DNA of 23,175 nucleotides from CAZAYP01 sp964489425 [NCBI: uncultured Verrucomicrobiota bacterium] (lineage in GTDB: Bacteria; Verrucomicrobiota; Kiritimatiellia; RZYC01), in contig CAZAYP010000035.1 in NCBI GenBank assembly GCA_964489425.1, forward strand, positions 34,429-57,603, in the 5' to 3' direction. Below are positions 14,967 through 23,175 of this stretch, piece after piece; position 1 is the stretch's first letter; each line of letters begins with the position of its first letter. Both the position numbers and the translations under genes were made by a program. The notes beneath the pieces are model-generated. The model saw only the letters and a program-made list of their open reading frames with translations, ran no database searches and was not told the origin of the DNA.

Positions 14967-17900
14967 ATGAGAAAATCATCGACAGTCTTTGTTTTTGGGA
15001 TGCTGGCGCTGTGTTGGGCGGCGGCGCCCGCGCGGGCGACGGAATTGGCGGGCGAGATTCAGATATTGGTGAGGACGCCGGCCGGCAAGACTGTCACTTT
15101 ACAAGTCGAGTCCACCGATACCATAGAGAGCGTGAAAGACAAAATCAGGGATGTGGAAGGGATCGATCCGAATCAGCAGACCCTCATTTTTAACGGCACC
15201 TGGCTGCAGGATGGCCGGACGCTGGCCGATTATAATATCCGAAACAATTCCACGTTGCGCTTGGTTCTGGGCTTCACCTATCCCGATTCCGGCCCGTACG
15301 CCGGCGGCACTGCGCTGGTGGTATCGAACACGCCAACCGCCATCGGCAACGGGTCCGACATCACGAATGTGAGCATCGGGACGTCGAGCACGACCAACAT
15401 CACGGGGCAGGGCGCCCATTGGCTGACCTTTATCGCGCCGGCCGCCGCCAGCGTGGGTATGAAGGACATCGCGATCCGGTCCGCGAGCGTGGGCGACACG
15501 ACGCTGACGAACGCCTACCGATACACTTCGCCGGGTTTCGACATCGCGGTGACCAAGACGGCGGACAATCCCGCGCCGGTTGCGGGCGTCGTGGTGACCT
15601 ATACGATCACGGCGCAAAATGTCGGCTCGGAGACGGGCAACTCGGCGACCGTCACGGACGTGCTGCCGTCGGGTCTTTTCTATCTCAACCACAGCAACGG
15701 GACGTATGCGGCCACCAACGGCGCTTGGAACGTCGGCGCGCTGGACGTGGGCGCGAGCCTGTCGCTGGCGATCCAGGCGCGGGTGCTGCTGCCGCCGGGG
15801 CTCTTCGCTTCGGTCGCCAATCCCGCGTCCAACAACTTCTTCGGCTGCTCGGTGGCGCGCGTGGGCGCGGACAAGTTCGTGGCGGGCGCTTACGGGACGA
15901 ACGCCGGCGGCGCCTATCTGTTCGACGAGAATGGCGCGTTGCTGACGACCTTCACCAATCCGGTTCCGGGCGCGACCAACTGGTTCGGCTTTGCGGTGGC
16001 GGGGTTGGGTGCGGACAAGGTGATCGTGGGCGCGCCGTATGACGCGCAAGGCGCGAACCAGAACGGGCGCGCGTACATTTTCCAAACGGACGGCACGTTG
16101 CTGGCGACGATCACGAACCCGGTGACGCAGTCCTACGCCCAGTTTGGCGCTGCGGTGGCGGCCCTGGGAGACGACAAGGTGATCGTGGGCGCACCGAACT
16201 ACGGCTTGGGCGGTAATTTCTATGGGCGGGCCTATCTCTTCAATACCGCGGGAGAACGGCTGGCGACCTTGAGTCATCCCGCGCCCGCCAACTATGCCTC
16301 TTTTGGCGCGGCGGTGGCGGGGTTGGGCGCGGACAAGATCGTGGTCGGCGCCTACGGACAAACGGTGAGTTCTTCCTCTGGCGCCGGGAGCGCTTATGTT
16401 TTCGACACAAATGGCGCTGTGCTGGCCACGATCGACAACCCCACGCCGGCGTTCCAGGCCAATTTTGGCCGTGCGGTGGCGGTGCTGGACGCAGATACCT
16501 TCGCGATTGGCTCGCCCGGCGGGACGAGTACCGGTCATGTGTACCTTTGCAACTCCGCTGGTGCGCTGCAAAAAACCATCCCCAATCCCACGCAGGCTGC
16601 CGGTGAAAGATTCGGCTGGTCGCTGGCGGCCTGGGGCGCGGACAAGTTCATCGCGGGCGTTCCGTTCGCCCAGGTGGCCGGCAGACACGCCGCCGGAAGC
16701 GCCTATGTGGTGGATACCAACGGAACGCTGCTGGCCAGGCTGGACTCCCCCGATCCGGTGTATAACGAGCAATACGGCTCGGTGGTGGCGGCGGTGGGTG
16801 CAAACAGGATCGCCGTGGGATCCCAGTGGAACGATATAGGCGCGGATGACGCCGGGATGGTCCTTCTTTTCGAGCCGGCCGCGGGCGGCGCGTTCGTTCG
16901 CAATACGGCGGCGCTGACGGCGTCCGATCCGGCGGACACCAATCCGCTGAACAACACCGGCACGGTGGTGTTTGCCGTCGGCGTCGGGGCAAACCTCTCC
17001 ATCAGCAAGGTCGGCGCCCACAACGCCCGCCTTCCCAAGACGACCAACACCTACACGATCACCGTGACCAATCGCGGCGCGACTGCCGCGACCAACATCC
17101 GGGTCATGGACAACCTGCCCAACGACCTTTGGCTCCTTTCGGCCGCGCCGGGCCGCGGCTGGTATCAAACGGCCACCGACCGCTGGTTGCTTGGCACCCT
17201 GGCGGCCGGCGAGAGCACCGAGATGACGGTGCAAACCAAGGTGCTCGAATCGTGGCCGCACAGCCTGACCATCACCAATCCGCAGCCGGTGGCCATGAAT
17301 GATTTCTTCGGCTGTGCCGTGGCGCCCCTCGGCGCCGACCGGATGATCGTGGGAACGTCACAGGGCGACACCAATCGCGGCTGTGCCTATCTCCTCACAC
17401 TCGACGGCGGCGTACTGGCTAAATTCGTCAGCCCCGTGCGGAAAATGTCAGCCTACTTCGGCGCCGCCGTGGCGGCGGTCGGCGAGGACAAGGCGCTGGT
17501 GGGCGCCTGGCAGGACACAAGCGGTGGCCGGGCCTATCTTTTCGACACGAACGGAACCTGCCTTGTGACCGTGACCAATCCTTTAGGAAGCAGTGGCACC
17601 TGGTTCGGTTACGCCGTGGCGGGAATCGGATCAGATCGCTTCATCGTCGGTTCAAGGAACCAGGGCGGCGGGCCATCTTTCGCAGGGACCGCCTACATCT
17701 ACGATACCGGCGGCGCGTTGCTGGCGACCGTCACCAATCTGTTCCCGACGGCCAATGAGGAATTCAGTACCGTCTTGGCCCCCCTGGGCGACGACCGGGT
17801 ACTCATCGGCGCCCCCGGGCGGACTGTCGGGGGTATGTACTCGGTGGGAGAGGCCTATATTTATGACCGGGATGGCCAGTTGCGGGTGACCATCACCAAT

Positions 17901-19793
17901 CCCGCGCCAAGGGTTGCCGATCGGTTCGGTTCTTCCGTGGCCGCGCTGGGCACGGACCGGGTAGTGATCGGCGCGCCTTGGAGTGATATCTATTTAGGGG
18001 AACAGTACCCCGGCAAGGTCTATGTCTTCGACACCAATGGCGTCCTGCTGGCGACAATCGAGGATCCCGTGCAGAAAAAGAGCGGTGCGTTTGGCGCCCG
18101 CGTGGCCGCCGTGGACACGAACCGGTTCATCGTTTCCAGCAGCCTGCACGCCACCAGCCCCTGTCTCTTCGATGCCGGCGGCGATTTGATTGCGGTGGTG
18201 CACACACCCTCCAACGTGGCGGCCACCGCCGTGGCGGGGGTCGGTTCGGGACGGGCGGCGGTCGCGTCGGCACAGGCCGGCACGGCGCAGACCAATACGT
18301 ACGGGGAGGTGTACCTCTTCGACCAGATTCCCATTCCGCATTACACGACCAACCGGGTGACCATGACCTGCGCGCAGGCTGTCACCAACGAGGCCAACCT
18401 CACGGCCGCCGCGCTCCTGCTCGTGGGCATCGGCGGCGGAACCTACGACCTGACCATCGCGTCCGCGCACGGGACGGTCGTCCCCTCCGTGGGCACGCAC
18501 CAGGTCGCCACGGGCGCGGTCGTGACGGCCTACGCGGTTTCTCCGTCTCAGCAAGGCCTGATGCAGTACGTCTGCACGGGCTGGACAGGCACGGCCGGCC
18601 TGTCGCCCACCAGCGGTTCGGGCACGCAAGCCGTCGTGACCGTACACACCAACGCCACCCTGACCTGGCATTGGACGACGAATGTAATCGCGGTGATACC
18701 CAACAACGGCCCGCTCGCGGGCGGTAACACGGTGCTGGTGACCAACGGGCTTTTTGGCAACATCACGAACGTGGTGGTCGGGAGCGCGGGCGTCGTGCCC
18801 ACATCGTTCGGCGCCAACTGGTTCACGATCATCATGCCGGCGGCAACGAATGCCGGGCCGGCGGACGTTACGGTCCAGGCCTCCGACAACGGCGACACCA
18901 CCCTGCCCGCGGCCTATACCTACAACCCGGCTGGTGTCTTGGATTCGGTGACTCCGGCCAGCGGGGGCAGCCTGGGCGGGTATACGGTGGTCCTTGTTGG
19001 CTCAAACCTGTGCGATGGGACGGACGCCACCAACGTGACCCTGTGCGGGGTGAACGCGCAGTCCATCACCACTCAGTCGGCTACGCAGATCGTGGTGCTG
19101 GCCGGCGCAGGGCCGGTCGGCCCTGGTGACGTGCGGGTCTTCTCTGCCAGCGTGGGCGAAACGGTAAGGGCGAACGGGTTTGAATACTTGCGCGCCAACC
19201 AGGCGGCGCTGGTCTTCACCCCGGCCAGCCCGCAGGCCTGGCTGACCACCAACGCCCTTTCAACAACGGGCGGCTCAGGCACCGGCGCGGTGAGCTATGC
19301 CGTGTTGAGCGGGCCAGGCAGCATCGTGGACGACACCCGCCTGGCCGTCACCGCGGCCAGCGGGACCATCACGGTGATTGCGGTCAAGGCCCAGGACGAT
19401 CAGTATTTCGAGGCCGCCGCTACCGGCACGGTGATCGCCGCCAAGGCCGACCAGGTCATCTCCCATTTCCTTCCCGCGAATGGGACGGAGGTTATGCGCA
19501 CCGCCGTGCTGCGCGTGAGCGCCACGGCCAGTTCAGGGCTGCCGGTCAGCTTCGCGGTGGGCAGCGGGCCGGGGGTCATCACGGATGCGACCAACCTGAG
19601 CTTTACCACCATCGGGCGCGTGGGCGTGATCGCGCGGCAGGCCGGCGACGCCGATTGGAACGCGGCGCCTGAAGTGACCCATACGTTATTGGTCAAAAGT
19701 CCGATTGAGCAGGCCATTGCAACCTTGCTGGTATATTTTGAAACCAACCGCCCCCAACGTGTGATCGAGCTGAAATCTGGTCATCGGCCATGA
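14967..19793 (+). CDS. Giant secreted protein: ubiquitin domain, IPT/TIG, two propeller-split DUF11 domains, Ig-like repeats
   Basis: A 1608-residue protein. ATG 14967 is chosen because GGAG lies 8 nt upstream and a good signal peptide follows (hydrophobic 7-20, cut after APARA, residue 24); an ATG at 14934 would mask it. Domains: ubiquitin (31-101); IPT/TIG (15273-15527); DUF11 first part (15537-15791); seven FG-GAP-like repeats (15801-16880); DUF11 tail (16890-16983); second DUF11 (16990-17253); seven more repeats (17263-18330); DUF11 tail (18346-18432); a beta-rich module ending TLTWHWTTN (about 18433-18690); two IPT/TIG domains (18691-19188); two Ig/MBG-like modules (19189-19700). The C-terminus (IELKSGHRP) has no PEP-CTERM or membrane anchor, so it may be truncated. 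All of this indicates an extracellular or surface adhesion or binding role. Confidence 0.88.
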   Translation: MRKSSTVFVFGMLALCWAAAPARATELAGEIQILVRTPAGKTVTLQVESTDTIESVKDKIRDVEGIDPNQQTLIFNGTWLQDGRTLADYNIRNNSTLRLVLGFTYPDSGPYAGGTALVVSNTPTAIGNGSDITNVSIGTSSTTNITGQGAHWLTFIAPAAASVGMKDIAIRSASVGDTTLTNAYRYTSPGFDIAVTKTADNPAPVAGVVVTYTITAQNVGSETGNSATVTDVLPSGLFYLNHSNGTYAATNGAWNVGALDVGASLSLAIQARVLLPPGLFASVANPASNNFFGCSVARVGADKFVAGAYGTNAGGAYLFDENGALLTTFTNPVPGATNWFGFAVAGLGADKVIVGAPYDAQGANQNGRAYIFQTDGTLLATITNPVTQSYAQFGAAVAALGDDKVIVGAPNYGLGGNFYGRAYLFNTAGERLATLSHPAPANYASFGAAVAGLGADKIVVGAYGQTVSSSSGAGSAYVFDTNGAVLATIDNPTPAFQANFGRAVAVLDADTFAIGSPGGTSTGHVYLCNSAGALQKTIPNPTQAAGERFGWSLAAWGADKFIAGVPFAQVAGRHAAGSAYVVDTNGTLLARLDSPDPVYNEQYGSVVAAVGANRIAVGSQWNDIGADDAGMVLLFEPAAGGAFVRNTAALTASDPADTNPLNNTGTVVFAVGVGANLSISKVGAHNARLPKTTNTYTITVTNRGATAATNIRVMDNLPNDLWLLSAAPGRGWYQTATDRWLLGTLAAGESTEMTVQTKVLESWPHSLTITNPQPVAMNDFFGCAVAPLGADRMIVGTSQGDTNRGCAYLLTLDGGVLAKFVSPVRKMSAYFGAAVAAVGEDKALVGAWQDTSGGRAYLFDTNGTCLVTVTNPLGSSGTWFGYAVAGIGSDRFIVGSRNQGGGPSFAGTAYIYDTGGALLATVTNLFPTANEEFSTVLAPLGDDRVLIGAPGRTVGGMYSVGEAYIYDRDGQLRVTITNPAPRVADRFGSSVAALGTDRVVIGAPWSDIYLGEQYPGKVYVFDTNGVLLATIEDPVQKKSGAFGARVAAVDTNRFIVSSSLHATSPCLFDAGGDLIAVVHTPSNVAATAVAGVGSGRAAVASAQAGTAQTNTYGEVYLFDQIPIPHYTTNRVTMTCAQAVTNEANLTAAALLLVGIGGGTYDLTIASAHGTVVPSVGTHQVATGAVVTAYAVSPSQQGLMQYVCTGWTGTAGLSPTSGSGTQAVVTVHTNATLTWHWTTNVIAVIPNNGPLAGGNTVLVTNGLFGNITNVVVGSAGVVPTSFGANWFTIIMPAATNAGPADVTVQASDNGDTTLPAAYTYNPAGVLDSVTPASGGSLGGYTVVLVGSNLCDGTDATNVTLCGVNAQSITTQSATQIVVLAGAGPVGPGDVRVFSASVGETVRANGFEYLRANQAALVFTPASPQAWLTTNALSTTGGSGTGAVSYAVLSGPGSIVDDTRLAVTAASGTITVIAVKAQDDQYFEAAATGTVIAAKADQVISHFLPANGTEVMRTAVLRVSATASSGLPVSFAVGSGPGVITDATNLSFTTIGRVGVIARQAGDADWNAAPEVTHTLLVKSPIEQAIATLLVYFETNRPQRVIELKSGHRP
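15057..15269 (+). other. Ubiquitin domain at the mature N-terminus of the giant secreted protein
   Basis: Residues 31-101 align without gaps to eukaryotic ubiquitin 1-71, with 46 identities counted by hand. Shared blocks include GKT-TL-VE, DTIE-VK-KI, LIF-G, DGRTL-DYNI and STL-LVL. Against ubiquitin: K11, K27 and K29 are kept; K6 becomes R, K33 V, K48 T and K63 N; I44 and V70 of the hydrophobic patch are kept, but L8 becomes P and H68 R; R42 becomes T. After L71 the sequence is GFTYP, so the LRGG conjugation tail is absent and the domain is fused to the IPT/TIG module. It cannot be conjugated like ubiquitin and is probably a structural or host-interaction module. Confidence 0.93.
15801..16880 (+). 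repeat. Seven FG-GAP-like repeats, predicted beta-propeller 1
   Basis: Seven degenerate units of about 46-54 residues have the pattern [36 protein letters not shown]. Units start near [42 protein letters not shown] and EQYGSVV. The last unit lacks its LLATI strand, while an equivalent strand (LFASVA) precedes the first unit, as expected for velcro closure of a seven-bladed propeller. Confidence 0.8.
17263..18330 (+). repeat. Seven FG-GAP-like repeats, predicted beta-propeller 2
   Basis: A second set of seven units has the same pattern, starting near [42 protein letters not shown] and AATAVAG. A lone strand (SLTIT) again precedes the first unit and the last unit lacks its final strand. The sixth and seventh units are the most degenerate. 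Similarity to the first set suggests a duplication of the whole DUF11-propeller block. Confidence 0.78.
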
Positions 19794-20139
19794 GGCCGGG
19801 TAATATCAGTTTGATGCAACTGCGATTCAGTGTTTCCTGCTGAAAGTGTCGTCGGCCAAGTTGCAAGCCCAATTGGCCGCCGTCGGTTATTGGGGCTGAA
19901 CACCTACCAGATTCGCTACGAAGACGACAACTACCTGCCGGGGGAAACGCAGTTTGTCACCCGGACGGACGGCCTCTGTGCGGCCGCCCATGCCGATATC
20001 ATCTGGAGCGGCTTGATCTGGCGCGCTGTGCGCGCCGGATTGGGGCGCTCACTGCGTTCAGCGTCGTTGTCCTCGGGCGCGCGGCGCGCCCGTCGGATCA
20101 ACGCCGCTTCACCAACATTGGTCTGGCTGTGCGCAGGCT
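19794..20139 (+). other. Decayed coding region between the giant gene and the PEP-CTERM fragment
   Basis: There is no intact gene. Short protein-like stretches sit in different frames and seem to follow each other. One frame (19804-19902) reads through FLLKVSSAKLQAQLAAVGYW and stops. Another takes over at once with GLNTYQIRYEDDNYLPG and on to ADIIWSGLIWR (about 19896-20020). A third is open through about 20150. This looks like a frameshifted gene remnant leading toward the PEP-CTERM fragment. None of the stretches has a start codon with a ribosome-binding site at its head. Confidence 0.45.
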
Positions 20140-20550
20140 GTGCCTGCTTCCATCCAGCCCAAGTTGGTGAGCGCCCCAGTGGACATCAATATCCCCGCCG
20201 ATGGCACGGGCGTTTACCTTGATGTGGTCACCGGTGCGCACAGCGAAACCATGTTCTCGCCCGCCGACCTCCACGCCTTTGTCATGGGCGGCACCCTGCT
20301 GGCTTTTGACTCCTACTTTGATTTTCCCTTTGGGAATGGCTTTATGAGCCTGAATTCCGGTGGAGCCAGCGGGGTCAACAATATTGCGCCAAGCACCCAG
20401 GTCGGACCGGCCTGGCTTGCGTGGACACAGGATGACATCAGCAACCGCTCCGGCGAAACGGCCTCAACACCCGAGCCCGCGACCTCCGCCCTGCTCATCG
20501 GGGGCGGGCTCCTTCTCGCCCGGTTGCGCAGGAAAACCCGCCGCGGCTAG
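20140..20550 (+). pseudogene. Fragment of a PEP-CTERM sorted secreted protein
   Basis: An open stretch of 136 residues whose end is a complete PEP-CTERM signal: TPEPATSALLIGGGLLLAR, followed by an arginine/lysine-rich tail (LRRKTRRG). Such tails are recognised by exosortase in Gram-negative bacteria that make exopolysaccharide. The preceding part (VDINIPADGTGVYLDVVTG, FDSYFDFPFGNGFMS) is beta-rich, like other PEP-CTERM ectodomains. No signal peptide or ribosome-binding site is present at the GTG where the frame begins, and the upstream sequence looks frameshifted, so I read it as the C-terminal remnant of a broken gene. An alternative is a sequencing frameshift in an intact gene starting near 19804. 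Confidence 0.55.
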
Positions 20551-20615
20551 ATCCGGCTAATTTTAATTGCAGCTGCGACCACCCTCTCGACCGCCCGCCA
20601 GACGCTACCTGGAAG

Positions 20616-20695
20616 GCTGTAGCCGCGGCGCTGTGCCGCCGCGCTGTAGCGGCGTGCTGTAGCCGCGGCTCTGTGTCGCCGCGCGGTGGCGGCGT
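20616..20695. repeat. Two tandem copies of a 40-bp GC-rich repeat
   Basis: Units 20616-20655 and 20656-20695 are each exactly 40 nt and differ at four positions. Each starts GCTGTAGCCGCGGC and ends GGCGGCGT or GCGGCGT after alternating GCCGC/GCGGC blocks that can pair with each other. The second unit ends on the first base of the epimerase stop codon (20695-20697, minus strand). It has the look of an extragenic palindromic repeat family and may aid termination or mRNA protection. Confidence 0.85.
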
Positions 20696-21651
20696 CATGA
20701 AGCGCTGGGGCCGGGGCGCAGGGCCCCTGTCTCCCATTGCTCGCGATACCAGGCCACGGTTTGCGCCAAGCCAGCGGGCAGCGCCGTCCGCGCGCGCCAA
20801 CCGATCTTCCGCTCCGTCTCCTCCACCTGTGCGTGGACGTGGTGGTGTTCCCGGACGCGGTCCTCGCGCGCCCCGAAATCCAATGGGATCGTTGGATTGA
20901 TGATGCGGCCGAGATCCTCGACAAGATCACGCACGGTGTGCACCGCGCCGGTGCCGAGATCGATGGTATCGCCGTCAATGCCTGGCGCCACGGCGAGTCG
21001 CAAGAGCCCGTCCACCAAATCGTCGATGTAGATCCAATCCACCGCGCGAAGCCCGCTGCTCAGGTGTGGAGCCTGGCCCTGCAACAGGCTCAAGATGACA
21101 TAGGGAACCAGTTTCTTCAGGTCTTTCTGGGCTGGCCCGTAGACCATGAAGAACCGCGCGATGACAACCGGCAGGTCGTACAGCGATTGAAACATGCGGC
21201 CGTAGGCGCCGGCCGCGACCTTGGCCGCGGCATACGGCGATGGCGGCGCGACGTGCTCCTGACCGGGGCGCGGCTCGTCCGCCGAGTTGGCCAGGATGAC
21301 TTTCCCGCAGCCGGTCTCGCGCGCTGCGCAGAGCAGGTGCACCGTGGCGGCCAGCGTGTCCCGCAGCTGCGGCAGCACCGCGGCCGGATCGCGGCTGGCC
21401 TCGACGCGGCTGGCAAGGTGGAAAACGATCTCTGGCCGGATGGCGTCGAACAGTGCGCGCACAGCCTCGATATCGCCCAGATCCAACTGGCGCCATGCGG
21501 CCGGCAAACTGCCCGCCGGGCGGCTGTTCCGGTAGGTCCCGTACGTCTCGGCGCCCAGCCCCAGCAGTCGGCGGCATGCGTGCTCACCGATGAATCCGGC
21601 GGCGCCGGTCACCATCACGCGCTTGCCCTTGAGCGCATCGTCGCTGTTCAT
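20695..21651 (-). CDS. NAD-dependent epimerase/dehydratase (extended SDR)
   Basis: A 318-residue extended short-chain dehydrogenase/reductase. VMVTGAAGFIGEHACRRLL holds the TGxxGFIG NAD(P)-binding motif (15-22), HLAS (78-81) is present, and the catalytic pair is Y140-x3-K144 in SPYAAAKVAAG. The upstream serine of the triad is probably S123 in ANSADE. ARFFMVYGPAQKD and DWIYIDDLVDGLL are the substrate-side signatures of nucleotide-sugar epimerases and dehydratases. It would act on an NDP-sugar in the cytoplasm, which fits the glycan theme of 6854-12680 although it lies apart. AAGGA lies 8 nt before the ATG. Its 3' end abuts the 40-bp tandem repeat. Confidence 0.9.
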   Translation of the reverse strand: MNSDDALKGKRVMVTGAAGFIGEHACRRLLGLGAETYGTYRNSRPAGSLPAAWRQLDLGDIEAVRALFDAIRPEIVFHLASRVEASRDPAAVLPQLRDTLAATVHLLCAARETGCGKVILANSADEPRPGQEHVAPPSPYAAAKVAAGAYGRMFQSLYDLPVVIARFFMVYGPAQKDLKKLVPYVILSLLQGQAPHLSSGLRAVDWIYIDDLVDGLLRLAVAPGIDGDTIDLGTGAVHTVRDLVEDLGRIINPTIPLDFGAREDRVREHHHVHAQVEETERKIGWRARTALPAGLAQTVAWYREQWETGALRPGPSAS

Positions 21652-21818
21652 GGACTGGTTCCTTGCCCGATGCCTGGCATGGGTTGCCGGGAATCCTTAG
21701 TGGAAACCGTTACTGGGCCAGCCGGGGTGAAGGTGGCGCCGGGGAACACGTTCCCGATCCATCGGTCCCCACCAGAGTCCGTTGGCGTGGCTCGCAAGCG
21801 ACGGACTCGAAGGCGACT

Positions 21819-22382
21819 TCATGGCTTGCCGGTGCCGGATGGGGTGGTTTTGACGGATACCCCATCCTTGATGCGCGTGAATCCCTGGCCGTTATTCAAA
21901 TAGCGCACCATTTCGGTACTGCCATTCTCGTATCGGTAGAAAACAAACAAGTCCTGGTTTTGTTCGCCCTCTTTGTGGGCCAACCCCACGACCTGGCCCC
22001 GGATCGCCTCCCGGATGATGGCGCCGAGATAATACTGTCCTACGCTCTGCTGGATGAAGATCGAAACTTTGGGCGAAACAAGGGGCGGTTTTTCATCCTT
22101 TGGCACCGGCACCGGCTTGTCGCTGACCACCAAATCCAATTGACCATCGTTGTTGAAATCCACCTCCACGATGTCCATGTTGTTGGTGGATAAAATATCC
22201 TCGCGGGCCAGAATTTGCTGGGTATTGGTAAATGGGGTGTATTCAGGCGTCGCCGAAATACGCGCCTCCGATGGGGGCAGTTGGCCTGAGAGCGCATCAG
22301 GATCCGCTTTGTCGCAACCGATGCCGGCCCAGACCAATGCCAGACAAACCATAACCAACCCGGGCGCAGTTCTCATGTTCAT
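21819..22382 (-). CDS. Small exported FG-GAP/VCBS-like protein, probable lipoprotein
   Basis: A 187-residue protein. The frame is open from 22691, but ATG 22382 is preceded by GAGG at 5 nt and begins a signal sequence: hydrophobic LVMVCLALVWAGIG followed by C and DK. The cysteine suggests a lipoprotein, though the residue at -3 is G rather than the usual L. VEVDFNNDGQLDLVVSD is a Ca-binding D-x-N-x-D-G-x-x-D loop of the FG-GAP/VCBS type. The C-terminal half repeats beta-hairpin patterns (LFVFYRYENGSTEMVRYL). Function unknown; it is probably periplasmic or outer-membrane bound. It lies 167 nt upstream of the epimerase on the same strand. Confidence 0.75.
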   Translation of the reverse strand: MNMRTAPGLVMVCLALVWAGIGCDKADPDALSGQLPPSEARISATPEYTPFTNTQQILAREDILSTNNMDIVEVDFNNDGQLDLVVSDKPVPVPKDEKPPLVSPKVSIFIQQSVGQYYLGAIIREAIRGQVVGLAHKEGEQNQDLFVFYRYENGSTEMVRYLNNGQGFTRIKDGVSVKTTPSGTGKP

Positions 22383-22405
22383 AAATGCCTCACTTCCCTG
22401 ATTAA

Positions 22406-22434
22406 AGTATAGCAGGGGGCTATGCGGGAAGCAA
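22406..22434 (-). promoter_or_regulatory. Sigma70-like promoter of the exported FG-GAP-like gene
   Basis: On the minus strand TTGCTT (22434-22429) and TATACT (22411-22406) are separated by exactly 17 nt, and the predicted leader is about 17 nt with GAGG before ATG 22382. The insertion sequence begins just upstream of this promoter and may have replaced its original upstream control region. Confidence 0.58.
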
Positions 22435-22457
22435 AGCAGATTATGGCGCCAGAAGCG

Positions 22458-22540
22458 CGTTGCGTCACAATTAATGACACCGAAAGCTTGGAATGCAGGT
22501 GGGATGGAAACGAGCCGTTGCGTCAGAATCATGACACCGA
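22458..22540. repeat. Paired imperfect direct repeats at the IS left end
   Basis: Copy A (22458-22483) and copy B (22516-22540) share CGTTGCGTCA, a variable AT-rich centre, then ATGACACCGA. Each is itself an inverted repeat GTCA-N6/7-TGAC. Two such boxes before a transposase gene are most simply transposase binding sites at the element's end. Confidence 0.6.
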
Positions 22541-23128
22541 GACAATGGAGGCATGAATATGAGTAAACAGGCGACCAAGGAATACACGGAGAAGATGCGC
22601 GAACGGTACCAAGCGATGCTGACCAAGAAAGCCAAGGGACGGATATTGGACGATTTTTGTGAGACGACCGGGCTAGAGCGGAAGCACGCAATCAAGGTGA
22701 TGAGGAGCCGCCAGGAACTGTTGCGGCCAGCGGGCCGGACCGCGGTCTATGCTGGCGCCGAAGCCGCGTTGGCGAAGATTTGGATGATGTTCGACCAACC
22801 CTGTTCCAAATTGCTGTATCCGGTGCTGGAAAGCTACCTGGCCAGTTATGAAAAGCAGGTCGGGTTGCAAGATCAAGGCGTGCGGGCTCTTTTACTAAGG
22901 ATGAGTCCTTCCACGATGGACCGGCTGCTGCGCGGGCATCGGGTGCGGACATCGTTGTGGCGTGGGCATGGCGGGCCGATCGCGGCGATGAAACGCCAGA
23001 TTCCTGTGCGGAGCGAACGCTGGGAAGGCCGCGGCCTCGGGTGGTTTGAAACCGATACGGTGGCCCATTGTGGGGGTTCCATGGAAGGAAGCTTTGCCTA
23101 CACCCTTACCTTTACGGATACGGATCGT
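22458..23128 (+). mobile_element. Insertion sequence with rve-type transposase, incomplete
   Basis: The element comprises two imperfect 25-26-bp direct repeats (22458-22540) followed by a transposase reading frame. The left edge lies somewhere between the promoter at 22434 and the first repeat at 22458; the right part is missing. The transposase departs from its family near 23126, where an unrelated repeat-bearing sequence begins. Confidence 0.6.
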
Positions 23129-23155
23129 TGTCAAAAATTTTGTGTCAAAAAGTGA
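22559..23155 (+). pseudogene. Truncated IS transposase with integrase (rve) core
   Basis: A 198-residue reading frame. ATG 22559 is chosen because GGAGG (22547-22551) lies 7 nt upstream; the ATG at 22553 is only 1 nt away. The N-terminal part is helical and DNA-binding (ILDDFCETTGLERKHAIKVM is helix-turn-helix-like). MSPSTMDRLLRGHR and IPVRSERWEGRGLGWFETD resemble the linker and first catalytic aspartate of a widespread integrase-core transposase group; AHCGGSMEGSFAYTLTFTDTD follows. Intact members continue well beyond this with the second D and the E. Here the frame becomes RCQKFCVKK and stops, so the catalytic triad is incomplete and the protein should be inactive. Confidence 0.8.
23129..23151 (+). 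repeat. TGTCAAAAA direct repeat at the break in the transposase
   Basis: TGTCAAAAA occurs at 23129-23137 and 23143-23151 with a 14-nt period, AT-rich against GC-rich surroundings, exactly where the transposase loses homology. It looks like the terminal region of a second mobile element inserted into the first, but only about 50 nt of it are visible. Confidence 0.42.
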
Positions 23156-23175
23156 TTGGGGGGCAATTCGGCTTC

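Noticed and set aside
14982-15017. Lipoprotein signal in the ubiquitin-domain protein
   Set aside because: The cysteine at residue 16 follows LAL rather than a small residue at -1, and an AxA signal-peptidase I site (ARA) lies just downstream, so ordinary secretion is likelier.
15099-17261. 720-codon open frame on the minus strand
   Set aside because: Antisense to the ubiquitin/propeller gene; it shows no domains and is rich in R, H and G as expected from the complement.
20616-20695. CRISPR array
   Set aside because: Two directly adjacent 40-bp units with no spacers and no cas genes; this is a tandem repeat.
20737-21903. 388-codon open frame on the plus strand
   Set aside because: Antisense to the epimerase, which carries clear SDR motifs; no motif of its own.

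Overview
GC-rich bacterial DNA. A likely source is a Gram-negative member of the Planctomycetes-Verrucomicrobia-Chlamydiae group, perhaps Kiritimatiellota. This is an inference, not a match: it rests on a PEP-CTERM sorting tail, large secreted proteins built of IPT/TIG, DUF11 and FG-GAP-like modules, an N-terminal domain of the kind often seen in secreted proteins of that group, and an rve-type transposase.

Layout. 1-365: C-terminal end of glycerol-3-phosphate dehydrogenase (gpsA), converging through a bidirectional terminator on a STAS-domain gene (449-784, minus). 863-989: a structured intergenic region with an orphan minus-strand intrinsic terminator. 990-2589: a small exported three-repeat protein and a Ser/Thr protein kinase. 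2708-6781: an azoreductase-like flavoprotein, an EF-G, a zinc-ribbon protein of unknown function and a PaaI-type thioesterase, all on plus. 6854-12680: a probable glycan-modification cluster: glycosyltransferase (+), FemAB/CelD-like acyltransferase and radical SAM/SPASM enzyme (-, coupled), then CmcI-like methyltransferase/hydroxylase, GNAT acetyltransferase and PIG-L deacetylase (+). The two arms diverge from a 54-bp gap holding nearly mirror-image overlapping promoters. 12882-14597: a secreted metallo-beta-lactamase-fold hydrolase.

14967-19793 is the most striking gene. It encodes a 1608-residue secreted protein whose mature N-terminus is a ubiquitin domain, identical to eukaryotic ubiquitin at 46 of 71 positions by hand alignment, but without the LRGG tail, K48 and K63. 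After it come an IPT/TIG domain and two DUF11 Ig-like domains. Each DUF11 domain appears to be split by an inserted array of exactly seven FG-GAP-like repeats, which suggests two seven-bladed beta-propellers. Further IPT/TIG and Ig-like modules follow.

19794-20550 holds a decayed region ending in a PEP-CTERM tail. 20616-20695 is a 40-bp tandem repeat that runs into the stop codon of an SDR-family sugar-nucleotide epimerase (minus). Upstream of the epimerase is a small exported FG-GAP-like lipoprotein (minus) with a good promoter. The window ends in an insertion sequence whose rve-type transposase breaks off after about 190 residues, where a different repeat-bearing sequence begins.
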